From contig OY282558.1 of assembly GCA_958295665.1 (NCBI GenBank), forward strand, positions 64,282,789-64,346,788: DNA of 64,000 nt, in the 5' to 3' direction. The DNA comes from Tipula vernalis. Taxonomy: Eukaryota > Arthropoda > Insecta > Diptera > Tipulidae. This document shows positions 11,036 to 23,464 of this stretch, one piece after another (the first letter of the stretch is position 1; each line of letters opens with the position of its first letter). A program made the translations under genes and the position numbers. The notes beneath the pieces are model-generated. The model was not told the origin of the DNA, did no database searches, and was given only the letters and a program-made list of their open reading frames with translations.

Positions 11036-11426
11036 GATGTAGACTAAATGCTATGGCCATAGACAAGCCTTTTAAGAAAAGTTGGTTCAAAACTGAACAT
11101 AGACAAAACTTTTAAATTTTGAAACTTAAATAATTAAAATACTCTTTGAGTTCGAAGCATTATACTTCGTAATTAAGCTTTCTTCTAACAAATCTATTTG
11201 GAAACCAAAATTTAGTAATGAAATCGCTCAGGAACATCTCTAAATTTCCAGCTAAGCTTCAAATGCAGTTTTCTCCAATATAGGCAAAATACATATAAAG
11301 ACAAGGATAATTCTGAGCCGACAATAAGTAAACACATCAAAAAATTACAAAGTACTTTAAAGCCCAATTTAGTCATCTGTTGCTCAACATTTTAGTACTT
11401 TGAAATTTATGTCAATTTCATCCCTG

Positions 11427-11434
11427 ATCTAAAC
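11427..11434. repeat. Right 8-bp target site duplication ATCTAAAC
   Basis: Identical to 5767-5774. It directly follows the right terminus TTTCATCCCTG. Confidence 0.85.
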
Positions 11435-11935
11435 TAATTGTCCCTACATTATGCTATTGATCACCAGATGGCAAACGAAAAGTTTGTTTGCGAGAATGCT
11501 TTTCGTTTTAGTTATCATTTTTATTGAAAGTTCTTCGATTAAGCACTTTTCATTAAAAAAATTAAATTTGTCCCACACGAGTGTAGTAAAATGCTAGGCG
11601 GCACGAATCAAAACCAAATCGCCCAAAAAATCAACAATGAAAAATCTGGCAACAAGAAATTCAAACTCATCCAAACACTAAAATGAATAATCACCATATG
11701 ATTTAGGATGAGAAATGGTTCTCTGCATTATTACCATGCGCCTTTGAGAAGCTTCTGAAGCCTTACATTTAAAAATATTTGCATATAAAATGAAACCACT
11801 GAATGTGCACCAGGAATTGAGACTATATTTTAAATATTCTGAAATTGTTCTGGCTACATTTCTGCTCTGGCTACGCTTTAATTAATTTACAAAATAGATG
11901 AGCAAAATCCATACAGGGAAAAAAATTATTATGAA
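11435..11935. other. AT-rich DNA, no gene seen
   Basis: Between the 8-bp duplication and the BEL/Pao gag relic. No recognisable frame or repeat was found. Confidence 0.45.
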
Positions 11936-13075
11936 CAAGTGAAGGCAATTTAGTATAAAGAAACCAAAACATCTCTTCTTGACTCAAAAGATAAGCCAAC
12001 ACCGGGCGAATCTGAAGAAAACACTATTCAGGCCAAAGCACGATTGAAATGAGAAACAGTGAACTACCAAAACCAATGAACGTTAAGTTATAATCCGCCG
12101 TAGAGTAAGCAAAACGCTACATGCTAAAAGTAGCAAAAGCAAGATTTTAGCAGCATCTTACAATATGGCGAAGCTAATAACTTTACAAGGTTTACTGTGA
12201 GCTCAAATTAAGACTGCTTATAGATTCAAATTATGGCGAATGCCAATGAAGAAGAATTCGAAGGCGAGGAATACTTCAACATGAACATTTTCGGCGAAAT
12301 ACAGGCGGTGCACGAGACCTCGAACATATAGTCATCAACATACAACAAATACTTGAAACTGTGTTTAATACAGACACTTATCAAGGCATTAATAAGAAGA
12401 GTCCCAACATCAAACTACCGACCATAGAAATTCATTTTTTTATGGCGAGTGGACAACCTTCTACAGTTTATTCAAAAAGACTGAATATTTCAATTAAAAT
12501 CTATCCAATGAAAAGAAAATGTACCTACCCTCTTTGGCTCGAGGACAATCAGTCAAGCTATTGAATCACCTGACGCTGTCGGAAGAAAATTACCGGACTG
12601 CACTCATATCAACACACTATTTGACTTACCCAGCTTAAGCGAAGGATCAGCAAGCAGCCTGATAACGCCCTAAAATGCTTTTGGCACTAAATAATTTAGG
12701 TATCCAGACAAACACTGGAGTTCCTTGGTTATAGGCATTTTAACAAGGATCCACCACAAATCAACCCTAAAAGGGCAACACATATTCTAATGACTTATTT
12801 ATCTCCAAGCTATGCTCAGTACAGTGGTGACCATAAAATTCCAAGCTTTGTCAGTTTTAGAGAAGACGGCAACAGTAAAAATAAATGCTTTATACAGAAA
12901 ATATCTCCGGGAATGAAAAATGTCATGGGGCTCATCATAGTCTACTCCACGACATTCAAAAGGATCCAGTAAAGAAGCCTGAAGCTCCAACCAAGACAAC
13001 TTTGCAAACAACCTCCAAATCCGTTCAAGGTAGCATCTTATTGGCAACCGCTATGACGCCTACTAATCCAAATAT
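11936..13075 (+). pseudogene. BEL/Pao gag relic
   Basis: Old fragment of the gag (capsid) part of a BEL/Pao retrotransposon. Pieces in several frames keep the family order. A N-terminal acidic part reads NEEEFEGEEYFNMN near 12245. The IKLPTIEI block near 12405 corresponds to the LPKIELPxF motif. A helix reading LLNHLTLSEENYRTA lies at 12553-12600. CHGAHHSLLH at 12915-12950 is the CxxxHHxLLH zinc-type motif before the protease, followed by GSILLATAM at about 13034. Many stops and indels are present. No pol follows. Confidence 0.7.
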
Positions 13076-13729
13076 TATTACGCTTTTATATACAAAGTTT
13101 CTATTCTATTCTAACATAGATGTCACTGCAACACTACCCACCTAATCCTACACTCATCTCGAGTAGCATGCAAATGACTTTCTCTGTATGGAGTGCAAAC
13201 CGTTCTAGATGAACTACTTTCTTGATTCGATAAACCACATCGTTCATCCCTGTGATGTCAGTAAGGTTTTCTCTTATGGAATCTAGTCAGTAAGGGTTCC
13301 TCTCTTAAGCAGTTTCCACTAAATAATAGGGCCAAATATATAGCTAATATCAATTTTAATTGCCAAATTGGGAGGAAGTCTTTTATAGACTTATGGAAGG
13401 CGTTTATAGACTACAGGGGGTACAGCTCGTCCTAAGATAGATACAATTTTGTGAATAATTTTAGTTATGTAATATTACATAATGCACCGCCTCAATCACC
13501 ATTAGACCATTTCATATTTTTTAGCCGTGCAGGAATAGCTCGAGATTAAAGGCTTTTAAGCATGGTTTTACATATGTACCATACACAAAAAGAGTTATAG
13601 GCCTACAAACAGACAGACTCTGGGATTTTCTTAAAAAAAAAAAAAAAAAAAAATTAAATTGAAAAGTATAATGAAAACTATTTTCAGTGAGAAATACACA
13701 TTTCCGATTCATGTTGCTTGAGAAGGAAA
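13076..13729. other. Noncoding spacer with an A20 tract
   Basis: No gene recognised. A run of about 20 adenines lies at 13632-13652. A remnant of BEL pol cannot be excluded but was not readable. Confidence 0.4.
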
Positions 13730-14815
13730 AATGACGTAAAGAGGCGGTAAACCTTTCTTTTGAAATTCGATGGTGTAGACGTAAGCTATCGATTCTCCAA
13801 ACACACCATGAACTGTTAGCTCACCCATCAACTAATTTTTAGGATGATTCACTCTTTATTCTCCAGATCTAAAATTTTCGGTAATTTCCGGCCAGTTTCG
13901 ACTCACAGTAAATGTAACGAACAGATCAGGTTCACCCCACACAGACGCCTGAACGTTGGCATTTTGAGCCATGTTGTTTATGTGATCCGTCAATCCTTGA
14001 TGCAACTCCACTCTTAATTTTTGTTGATGTTGCCGGATGTAGTTTAGGTTGTTAGCTTTCACTTGAAGGGACCCATTGCTGTGTTAGCTTTCCAGAGCTC
14101 ATGACTGGACTAAATTTGTCACGAATTGCTGTCTGTGCTGCTTTGTATTGCAGCAATATCAGATCTAACTTAGGACTTAAAATATTTATGTTGACGAATT
14201 GTTAAATTTTACCTTCAGGATTTCGTGGGTAGATTTTGATGTCACGGTCGACAGGCAGCTCGCCATCCTGGTGTATTGTTTCATTACAGATCACATTGGC
14301 AGTCTTGTCTCCAGCTTGAATAGCCGATTATACGGCATGTGCTTCGATTTATTGCATAGGTTTTACTATGCACTTTGAAGACATATGGAGCTTTTGCAGG
14401 GAAATCAAAGACTTTAGCACCCATGGAAGCAAACGACAGTGTACTATTGTATGGACGGATGTTAGCACGAAAATTTGTTCGATTGGGACCATTATGATCG
14501 GATAAAAATCTTCGCATGAAACCTGCATACAACTTCTCCACGTCGTTTACGTCTAAAGGCTTTGAAAGCTTGATTTTTCCTTTGTTGTAACAGTTTATAA
14601 ACTTTCCATCAGTTGGGCAATCAGCAATGACATTCTTCGAACCACAGAACTGGTAAATGATGTTATCGAACGGCAGTTTTATTGAGCGATGTGAACTTTT
14701 CCGAAATTGATTGCTTCATCACGATTTGAGCTAAGCGCTGGCTTAAAGCATGTTGATCAGCATTTCCTTCTTGTAATCGGCGTTTCTTTGCTACTGGGTC
14801 TGTCGATCGATCCAT
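13730..14815 (-). pseudogene. Helitron helicase N-terminal relic
   Basis: Read leftward from an ATG at 14815, the pieces follow the N-terminal half of Helitron proteins, which move DNA by rolling-circle replication. An opening segment (MDRSTDPVAKKRRL) is followed after a frameshift by FCGSKNVIADCPTDGKF. Then come KLYAGFMRRFLSD and ANIRPYNSTLSFASMG (14541-14284). Farther along is NNLNYIRQHQQKLRVELHQG and then GEPDLFVTFTVSRNWPEITE, the block that precedes the HUH nuclease. The next part reads FGESIAYVYTIEFQKKGLP followed by PLYVIF near 13750, where the family has a His-x-His pair, so the nuclease motif is eroded. The Rep and helicase domains beyond it are missing. Clearly dead and 3' truncated. 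Confidence 0.85.
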
Positions 14816-15074
14816 ATAATCTAAAGAATTAAAGTTCTAACTTCTCGATATTAATTTATTCATTTTTGAAAGTGAATCAATTTATTCACTTTGATGGACA
14901 GGCGTCAATGCTGTTTGTGTTTTTAATTTTCTCAAACTCTGAAGAAATCGAAAGAAAATTAAAAACTTCTTACTAATTGTCACTTTACTATACTCACAGT
15001 TTGCTGGTGTACGACCAAGAAATACTATTTTTGTTTAGTCACTAAAGTCGTCGAAAGGAAATTGGAAACTTGTT

Positions 15075-16978
15075 TTATTGTTTCAAATGTAGCTGCTGTA
15101 CTTCTGGCAGGTTGCCTTCCGAATTGTGGGCCAGAGATATCTCCCATTGCGATGTGGTTGTTCCCAGGAACTCTGGTCCGTACCACCATAATTTGTTGTT
15201 GATGAGTTCCTTAGGTGTTATGCCACGTGAAGCAATATCCGCCGGGTTGTCTTGAGATTTCACGTGTTGCCATGTCGTTGACGGTAAAGTTTTCTTGATG
15301 GTTGATATTCTATTTGAAACGAATGTTTTAAACCGACTTGGGTCGCCCTTGATCCAGCAAAGTGTGATAGTTGAATCGGATCATACGTATGTTTTGATGT
15401 CCTGAAGATGCATGATATTTTGTTTAGTTCGAGGCGCGGGATTGCTAGCTTTGTCTTGATTGGAGCAACTCGTGTTTTGGATATTAGCAGCTGAGTTGTA
15501 ACTTCGCCGGAGGCGTCTATGGTAGGACAATAGACAGACGCAGCGTAAGCGTATTCTGAGGCATCAGCAAATCCGTGCAGTTCCTTTCGTCCTATTGTTC
15601 TTGTGTTCACCCATCTCGGTATTCTTATATTTGAAATTTCACTTAGTTCATCTTTGTAATTTAGCCATTTAGTTCGCATCTTCTCTGGTAATTGTTCATC
15701 CCAGTTTATTCCGGTTATCCATACTTCCTGCATCATAATTTTGGCCATAATTGTTATTGGTGACAGCCATCCTACAGGGTCGAATAACTTTGATGACTCA
15801 GATAGCATTGAGCGTTTTGTGGGCTGGTTAGTGAACTCCAAGCGGGCTTTATTGAATTCAAAAAAATCTGTTTGAGGGTTGTATAAAATCCCCAGAGTTT
15901 TAATGCAATCGTTTAGTTTGATTTGAATGTTTCCGTCGGCTCGTTGCTCTTGGGGGATTTGACTTGTTACTTCAGACGTGTTGGATGCCCATTTTCTTAA
16001 CTGAAATCCACCTTGGGCTGTGAGTTCTCTTAGTTCTTGTTCTGTGAGCAGGTCATCTACGTAGAAGTCTGTCATAATGATGTTAGCTGCTGTGGGATGT
16101 GTATTGGCTCCTTCTTGGGCTGGTTGTAATAAAGCTCTTACTGCTAGATAGCCGCCTGCGGTAGTTCCATACGTTACTGTGTTTAATCTATAAGCTTTTA
16201 TTGGCTGGGCAGGATTACTTCTCCATAATATTCGTTGGTAGTCTCGGTCTTTTTATTAATCCACACTTGGCGATACATTTTTTCAATGTCGGCTGTCATC
16301 ACAACTGTATGTTTTCGCCAACGCAGTAATATATCGGCCAGCTCTTCCTGAAGTTTGGGACCGGTCATCATGATTTCATGGGTCATTTAGGGATAGTTCA
16401 CTTGTTGTTTTGGAGGATGCATCAAACACTACTCGGAGCTTGGTTGTTGTGCTGTCTTCTTTGATCACACCAGGACGAGGTATGTAATATATGTTTTCAG
16501 CTAATTCGTCTTCCGGTCTTTCCTGGATCAACTCCATGTAGTTTAACTCGATGTATTGCTGCATAAATTTATGATAAAGCTGCTTGTATGCGGAATCTTT
16601 CATACTCCCCAATTTACCGTGGTTATCCTTGAATAGAATTTGTACTATATATCGCTTATCATGACATCGTTCTACTGTTCTCTGAAACAGCTCCTCAACC
16701 TTATCTTCTTCCTTAGTGGGGCTTCGTTGCTCAGGAATGTTGTCGTTTTCCACGAACAATCTCAAATGTTCTTCGATTGATTTGGTTGACACCATGGTTG
16801 TTCTGGTTTGCTTTTCTAGATTACCCATGCTTCCAATTATGATCCATCCGAACTCCATGTGTTGTGCCATGGGCTCCTGACACCCGCCTTTTATTAGTCT
16901 GTCCCTAGCACAAGATCGATTGATCGAGCTTGGTAGTAAGATGGATCTGCTAATTGTATATTCTGCAGATAGGTCCAT
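15075..16978 (-). pseudogene. BEL/Pao reverse transcriptase and RNase H relic
   Basis: Pol core in several frames. 16978-16376 carries YYIPRPGVIKEDSTTTKLRV and VVFDASSKTTSELSLNDP, the fingers region unique to BEL/Pao. 16386-16198 carries the palm start with VVMTADIEKMYRQVWI (catalytic Asp in TADIEKMY). A shifted stretch (16200-16076) reads NTVTYGTTAGGYLAVRAL and leads to MTDFYVDDLLTEQEL, the YVDD box. 16075-15260 continues through connection and RNase H (ELHGFADASEYAYAASVYC, IPRLELN), then shifts frame. The last piece, 15263-15075, has KSQDNPADIASRG and WWYGPEFL from the region before integrase. Frame breaks near 16376, 16198 and 15400 make it inactive. Confidence 0.88.
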
Positions 16979-17436
16979 TTACTGCGGTGTCGACATTTGT
17001 CTCGGGTAGTTGTTGTGGTAATTTGTCGAATACTAAGGCTTCAGCCTCTAATTGGAAGTCTCCCTCGAATCTTGGGGCTAGTTTTAGGTTTATTACATGC
17101 TTACAAATGCCAGCCTTATTTCCGCCTATGCCAGAAATATTCACATGAACTTTCTTCTTTTTGATGTTTAATAAGTTGGCCGACTTTGCAGAGATTAATG
17201 TTGCCTGTGAGCCTGGATCTATTAGTGCCCTCAGTATGGTGAAATTCCCATTTCCTGTTTCTGCTTTAATTATTGCAGTTGGCAATAATACTGGGCTTTG
17301 CTGGTTGACCAGGAATGTTTGTGTCGTATCCTTAGTGGTTGTTGATACTGAATTGTCTCCATGTAGAAGAGTATGGTGAGCTCCTTTACATACCATGCAG
17401 CGTGTAGTTGATGAGCAGGAATAGGGAGTGACGTCA
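16950..17436 (-). pseudogene. BEL/Pao protease segment
   Basis: Aspartic protease part that would process Gag-Pol. The active-site motif appears as LRALIDPGSQATLIS (Asp-Pro-Gly rather than the commoner Asp-Ser/Thr-Gly; DPGS is usual for many BEL copies). It is preceded by CKGAHHTLLH, the CxxxHH motif at the gag-protease junction. It overlaps the next frame leftward by a few codons through a shift near 16965. Confidence 0.85.
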
Positions 17437-18831
17437 TTATTGTAATGTTTGTTTAAGCAACGGATATAGATAGTTGCTCCGCCCTACCAGGCACTGATTG
17501 TTGATTGTTGCAGCATGTACACGTCTTAGGGGTGGTATAAATTGTGACCGAGGGCTGCTTACTTCAGTGTATCCCATCGCTTCTAAAGATTGAAATCTTC
17601 TTTCCAAAAAACTAAATAATTCGTTTATTTTTGGAATTTCCCTAGGATTTGGTAATGTTGCTTCATACAGCCTACTGGATTCTGGATCTAATTTTCTGCT
17701 TAAGATGAAAGCTATGAATGCATCAAACGGAGCGCTTATATTGAGGTGTTTGATATTGTGGAGCATTTCCCTTGCTGTATCGTGCAGGGTTCGAATTGCT
17801 CTCGCCGATTCTGTGTGCACTGCTGATAATGATAGCAATGAATTGAAATATTTGGTTGCCAGAAGTCTAGGATTGTTGTATCTGGCTTGTAATATTTCCC
17901 AAGCTTTCTCATAGTTGTCACCCGTTGTTGTTAGATGACTGATTAGTTGTGCTTCCCCTTTCTGAATGTGCGATTTTAAATACGTCATTTTTACCGTATC
18001 TGATAGCTGGTTGTTTCCGTGGATGAGCTCTGTGAAGACATCGTTGAAAGAGCTCCATTGCTCATAATCCCCATGAAATGTTGGTAGTTCGACTTTAGGC
18101 AGATGCACTGTTGTTGTTCTGATCGAGGTTGTTGGTTCGGTCTGTCTTTCTTGCAATCGCACTATCATGGAGTCCACCCTATCCTTGGGTGTACCGTAGT
18201 AGTTTTCACGGAAATAATCCGATTTCTGCTCCTCTTCTTCTATTTCGACGAGGATCGTTATGTGTTCAGGATCGTTATGTGTTGGTATTCAGTGAGTACT
18301 CTATTGAGACTAGCTTCTGATAAATTTGCCGCATCAGAACGCCTTGCCTCTTAAACAACCTTTAGTTGTTATTGTCTTCCATTTTTGACGCTTGAGGTAG
18401 CCAGCTATTAATGTATGATTGCTAATGAGGGTTTTGGTCGCATCTTGCTCCCTCATCTGGTTGTTGATTCCTCTGGTTGTTCTGTAGCGTTGTTGTCTCT
18501 TCCGTTGCTGGTTGTTGTTTGGAGGGCTTTGGAAGTTATGAGTTGCTCTCTGGTATGTTTATTGTCGACGTTTTCGATGGACCGTTGTTTAATCGTAACC
18601 GCATATCATGTAACAGCTGCGTATATAGTATATGTCAGCAACTTGTTTTCACACTATAAGAGATGGATGCTGCGATTCTAAAGGTGGATCCATCTTTCGG
18701 ATAGCCTCATCGATGTTTAAGTATTCGCTATATAATGTTTTTAGTTTAGCGATTCTTGTTTCGAGATAGCTTATTGTTTTTCTGCTATCTCCATCTTTGT
18801 GGTAATTTGTGTTTATCTGAATCAGCTGCAT
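17437..18831 (-). pseudogene. BEL/Pao gag relic
   Basis: Structural (capsid) protein of the same element. The N-terminal coiled segment (18831-18649) has LETRIAKLKTLYSEYLNIDE. After a broken linker, the main frame 18177-17437 shows VELPTFHGDYEQWSSFNDVF, then VKMTYLKSHIQKGEAQLI, then YEKAWEILQARYNNPRLL and LFSFLERRFQSLEAMG. These are the consecutive blocks of the BEL/Pao gag domain. A frameshift and stop near 17440 separate it from the protease. Confidence 0.88.
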
Positions 18832-18899
18832 TTTGAGCTCTCTGATGTTGGTTGTTGTTTGGTTATGCTCAATATGCTCGAAGGACCATGTAAAGTTCT

Positions 18900-21800
18900 C
18901 GCCTCTGCTCAGAACTTGTGTATTTGATGTTTATTACTGGTGTGGTCTTAATAATCTTGAGAATAAAATAAACACACGATTGAAGGTAAATTTATTCTGA
19001 TTTTTATATTTCATTTGCTTGACTTGTTATACAAAATTTATTACATTATACACAGAAACAATAAAAGTATAACGTCTAGTAAGCATTTAATATTGGCTTT
19101 GCCGGAAAAACGGTGTTGGGTGACACAACACAAATAAAGAGCAAATTATTTAATTTAGTTATATAACAACAAAAATTATAAACATTAATAAACTAAAAAT
19201 TGGAGAATCAAACGTGAAAAATTGGAAAGCAACTGATTTATCCAAAATTTCAATCACTCTCATTTCTTAATTCCTATTTTTCGACCAAAATTCGGGTACT
19301 GTTATTGAACACGAGAAACCGAGTATAAGAAAAACTCAGGTTAAAGGTTATTTATTTAAAATGTCTGCCGTAAATTTAGTTGAAGAGCCGTTTAAATTAC
19401 TTTTCACTTCTTTCATTCTTCTATAGAAGTTTACGTCTAGGTTTCATTGCTAATTAAAATTAAAAGAGTAAGGCTGCAAACGATTTCGCTCAATTGAAAT
19501 TCCACTAAAATATTTAAATTCAAAAACTATATACAAAGTTGCTAAATGAACCGATTTCACAACACTTCATACAAATTGTTGTTCTTGCACGTATACAATA
19601 TATTCGCCAAATTATCTGATAAATGTATGTTGATTGACAGTAGCTTTTGTTACAGTTAAGCGTATATACAATAAAATTTGTTACTACACAAATTTGTTAC
19701 AATGCAATTTCAAAAGTGAATTAATCGTTATACTTCCAAAAACCAAATAGACACACTTGTATAGGGCAAATACCTTCTTTATATAATATATATATATAGG
19801 TGCTTTATACCACGATGCGCAAAAATCAATAAGATTCATTGTTTACATTTTTTACAATAGCCGGACGGGCGCTCTGTTACATAGAAGGTATATTATTAAA
19901 TTGTCAAAAATCGTAAAGATTTTTTTTCTAACAATTTTTATTATTTTTTTTTTTTAACAAAAACCTAATTCAAGACGATGGTTTGGTGTATGCTGCAGAG
20001 AGTAGTATGTACACTGGAAATAAGACACAAAAAAAAAAAAAACAAATTTATTTTGGTTTAAGACTTTAACAAAATTATAATTAAATGAAACAACAATAAA
20101 TAATGTTGAATCATTATCATGCCGTGCTGTTGTGGTTTATATACAAATTCTTTAAGATACAAATCAATAATTAAGATATTATAACATTTAATTCCGAAAT
20201 GTTTTCCATATACAGAGACGCCCGAATTTGTATTAATAAACTCAATGAGTTTATGGTTCAATGGAATCACATCAAAAATAATTATAAACAATTTTTGATT
20301 GACTCCCATATCGCAACGAATTAGCCTGACAAGTTTATTATTATGTATATACTGTGTATCCGCCAGACAAAAGATTTATTTAGCTAATGCACGGCTAAAT
20401 ATCAATAAACCGTTAATTTAACTTAACGAATCAATCGTCTCTTTATGTACATATATAAGCTTCTCACATCTAATAACTGTTTAGGTGTAGAAGACAATTT
20501 GATTGTTGATTATTTATATGAATTCCGCGCGCGTTGATTACCGTGTATAGACATTAATTATGATTTCTCTCTATATACAGTCTAATCTCTATGTTCTCAA
20601 TTATATGTATAAAACGGTAAACATTTCTAATTTGGACGATTTTGTAATTTATGTTCAAAATATTGTTTGCGTGATTGCATGCAAAAATTTAAATGCTTTG
20701 ATTTTGGTGAGTTTATGGAAATTTGCTCTGCACATCAAACGAGATATTGAACCGAGACTACATTCGAAAATTAATCGATTTTTATTTTTTTACTTAACTT
20801 CATAACAGGTGGATCTACTCATGTCTTTCAACCAAAATATATCCCAAACTATATATAATTAAAACATCGCCGCGCGCGCTGCTGCATTTGACCTTTTCAC
20901 CAATAATATACAACCAACAAACTACCATAATATTTTTAATTACATATTAAAGTGTTAAGTTATATATTGAATTACAAGTAAAAGATTTATGTTTCAAATA
21001 TTTTGACATTACTGGTCGACAAGCGCAATTGAGATTCAAAAATCAGTACAAAAAAATTTCTCTTCAAAATATCACACACGCAAACCACCTATAGCTCTTT
21101 ATGTAGATTATCATAATATGTAATTAAATTTGAAAATATTTTGATTGAGATTAGATTTTATCCACCAAAATCTATATATTTAAACAAATTGCATGCTTAA
21201 GCATCAGATTTAAAAATTAAATCAAAAATTATACTGGGCAACAGTAACACACAGATTTCGATCGTTTATTATTTATGTATACAGTGTGTGCCTGTTTGCC
21301 AGCTTACCTCAAGCCTTACATTAACTAAACTAAATAACATCACTATTATTGTTAACCCACTGTATTTTGTAAGCGAAAAACGTCAAGACTATACAGATAA
21401 TACCTTAAGGCACGTGTCCAAAAAAAACGATGATAAGTAATTTAGTTCTCGGGCGTCTAACCAAAATCAAAATCTTTTTTCTTTATTCCATTCATATTGG
21501 TATCAAATTCACAACGCAATCCGCATATTTCACTAAAATCCATATTTAGAAACGATAAATTAGATTTTGTGAATCAAATCATAGCGCAAAAAAAAAAAAA
21601 AATGTTCCGATAATGTTTGTTTAATTAGAGGTTAGTTTAAAAGAAATTGTTAAGATCTATATTTGAGTTTCCAGCATATTTACATTTTGTAATCAAATAA
21701 TTATAAACATTCTTTGAACTTCACGTTATTGAAGGGGTGAGTTATATATGACGTGTGGGTGTGGCATTTACAGTTTTAATAAATGTTTTGTATTTTAATT

Positions 21801-22029
21801 TTTTAAGAAGGTGAGTCAGGTGGCATGAACGTTTAAATTCTTGATAAACAGCACTCACTAACAACGCAGGTGAAAAGTAAATGTTTGTATGTCTCCTATT
21901 CCAGGTTGCAGAATCTGTAATGGTCTCTTGGATACCTCACCATGGTCCTTTTAATACTAAGTAAGGGATTTCAAAGATAAGCAATCCACATTGAGTGTCT
22001 GTTTTAATTTAAGAGGCTTTCAAACTTGT
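18900..22029. other. AT-rich noncoding DNA, no gene seen
   Basis: Possible BEL leader and LTR sequence near 18900-19150 cannot be bounded. The rest is AT-rich with homopolymer runs (for example A12-A13 near 20029 and 21588) and no frame with protein motifs. Confidence 0.45.
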
Positions 22030-22570
22030 CTCCATTCCAGTGGAGGCTCCGAGAGTAGGCACTTCATCGTGTTTTTTTCCAATTCCTAATACCTCTGGAT
22101 GTTTCCTGGAGATGGCTACATTTGGAACCGAGGAAGGTTCAATAGTCTCCATTCTTAGACAGCAACTGGATCTGCTGCAGGTTAGCGTCTGCTTCGTCGT
22201 ATGCTGCGTAACGTTGCAATATTTCTACTCGTAGCTACGGCGAGTTACCCATTCTTCTAATTTTAAAGTTTCGGTTATTTGCTGTGTATTTTTCGTTAAA
22301 CCAGCTATTTCGTACACAAGTCTTTCCATTAAGAAGGCGGTAACTAGAAAAGTTGTGTATTTGGTATTATCTCTCCAAAAACCTAAATCTAGACAGTATG
22401 TTTGCATTTTTGAATAAATCTTCTTGAATTATTCGCCCGACCAGGTAGTTACAGTCCACTGAGCCTGAATCTTGCTTTGTTTTCATTGAGGCAACGAAAA
22501 CTTTTCGAGTTTTGGTTGTTGTGCTGCCTCCCTTCTTAATTCCTTGGTGTGGTAAGAAACATTTTATGCT
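22030..22570 (-). pseudogene. Very old BEL/Pao reverse transcriptase fragment
   Basis: Read leftward from about 22570, one frame gives FLPHQGIKKGGSTTTKTRKV, then FVASMKTKQDSGSV, then NYLVGRIIQEDLF. This matches the BEL/Pao order YxPHxxVxKxxSTTTKxRxV, FDASxKT, LxxGPxxQxDL. Farther left the reading decays (SRFRF and similar) and is not traceable after about 22350. The fragment is older than the other BEL copies here. Confidence 0.65.
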
Positions 22571-22699
22571 CGTTCAAGTTTCTGCGAGATAAGAAATAGT
22601 ATTGCTTGAAAGTGTAGAATTATTTTTGAACGATTTTTCTACTTGGACGAATCTGACAATCTTTTAGTCTGTTATTTGGGCTATCCTATTTCTACTCTT

Positions 22700-22935
22700 T
22701 CAGGTAACTACATTTTAAATAGTTTTAAATAATTTGAAATAATTTTAAACCCTTTAAAACATTTTTAAATAGTTTTAAACACTTTTAAATACTTTAAAAT
22801 ACTTTAAAACGTTTAAATTTTTAAATTTTTAAACTTTTAACTTTTTGATTTTAGTTTTTTAACTTTCTACCTTTTCGCTTTTTAACTTATAACTTTCTAA
22901 TTTTAACATTTTAACATTCTACCTTTTTAACAGAG
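22700..22935. repeat. Low-complexity TTTTAAA repeat tract
   Basis: Degenerate, roughly 10-11-bp spaced TTTTAAA and CTTTTAA motifs over about 230 bp. No gene. It looks like a drifting microsatellite. Confidence 0.7.
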
Positions 22936-23464
22936 AAGAACATTCGATCAATATAGCACTATGAATTAAACAACCTCCAAGAATGCTACTTATTGGGCCT
23001 TTTAGATGATACAATACCCAACAATTTTAGATGTGTTAAAAACTCGAATCTCCTGCGTGGGAGCTTCTGTTTTCAATTAAGATGACCCTGAATTTGCTTC
23101 ACTGTTCTGCGATCTTCGCTAAATAGAAAAAATGGAGGTGTGGCCAACACACGACTTTCTTTTACGAACAGAGAATTTTGAAATTTTTTTTTTTTATAAC
23201 TTTTTTCTATTAACTTTTTTTTTTTAATTTTTTATTTTTTATTTTTATTTGTTTTTAATTTTTGGAAACATTTTGTATTAATTAGTATTTTGTAAACCTT
23301 ATACTTTTTAAGATATTTGCAAAACAAATTTTCTGGACCAAGGGAGTGGCCACTTCCGGTTAGCCAATTTGGAGTAAAATTCACTGGGACCTACCAATTT
23401 ATCAAAAAAGCTTAAATTGGAAGTTTCAGTTCGATTAATTAAACCATATGGGCTGTAGAGAGGA
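22936..23464. other. AT-rich spacer
   Basis: T- and A-rich, no coding frame recognised. The end (23330-23464) is less AT-rich and leads into the CAGACTGA microsatellite. Similar text accompanies CAGA-type arrays elsewhere in fly genomes, by recollection. Confidence 0.4.

Larger units (their letters stand above)
5775..11426 (+). mobile_element. DNA transposon with CAGGGATGAAA termini, nested with younger insertions
   Basis: The left end starts CAGGGATGAAAATG and the right end reads as the complement of CAGGGATGAAATTG, so the terminal inverted repeat is about 14 bp with one mismatch. Both ends are flanked by ATCTAAAC. Subterminal AGTACTTT-type motifs occur near both ends (about 5800-5850 and 11385-11402). 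The element carries a broken multi-part transposase-like gene on the + strand near its right end (9890-11035). Much of its length is later insertions: a Tc1 element inside a palindromic MITE and two other inverted-repeat MITEs. The 8-bp duplication and CAGGG terminus suggest hAT-like behaviour. The encoded protein is not one I can assign to classical hAT transposases, so the superfamily is left open. Confidence 0.75.
15075..18831 (-). mobile_element. Truncated BEL/Pao retrotransposon
   Basis: A single old BEL/Pao copy read leftward: gag (18831-17437), protease (17396-16950), reverse transcriptase and RNase H (16978-15075). It stops inside or just after RNase H, so the integrase and 3' LTR are gone. 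The 5' LTR should lie just right of 18831 but could not be bounded without a second copy. Frameshifts at several places separate the frames. Confidence 0.88.

Noticed and set aside
18103..18681. Several overlapping + strand frames of 60-88 residues
   Set aside because: They lie opposite the minus-strand BEL/Pao gag and are shadows of it.
18840..19150. 5' LTR of the minus-strand BEL relic
   Set aside because: Plausible position but no second copy and no clear TG...CA borders or primer site.
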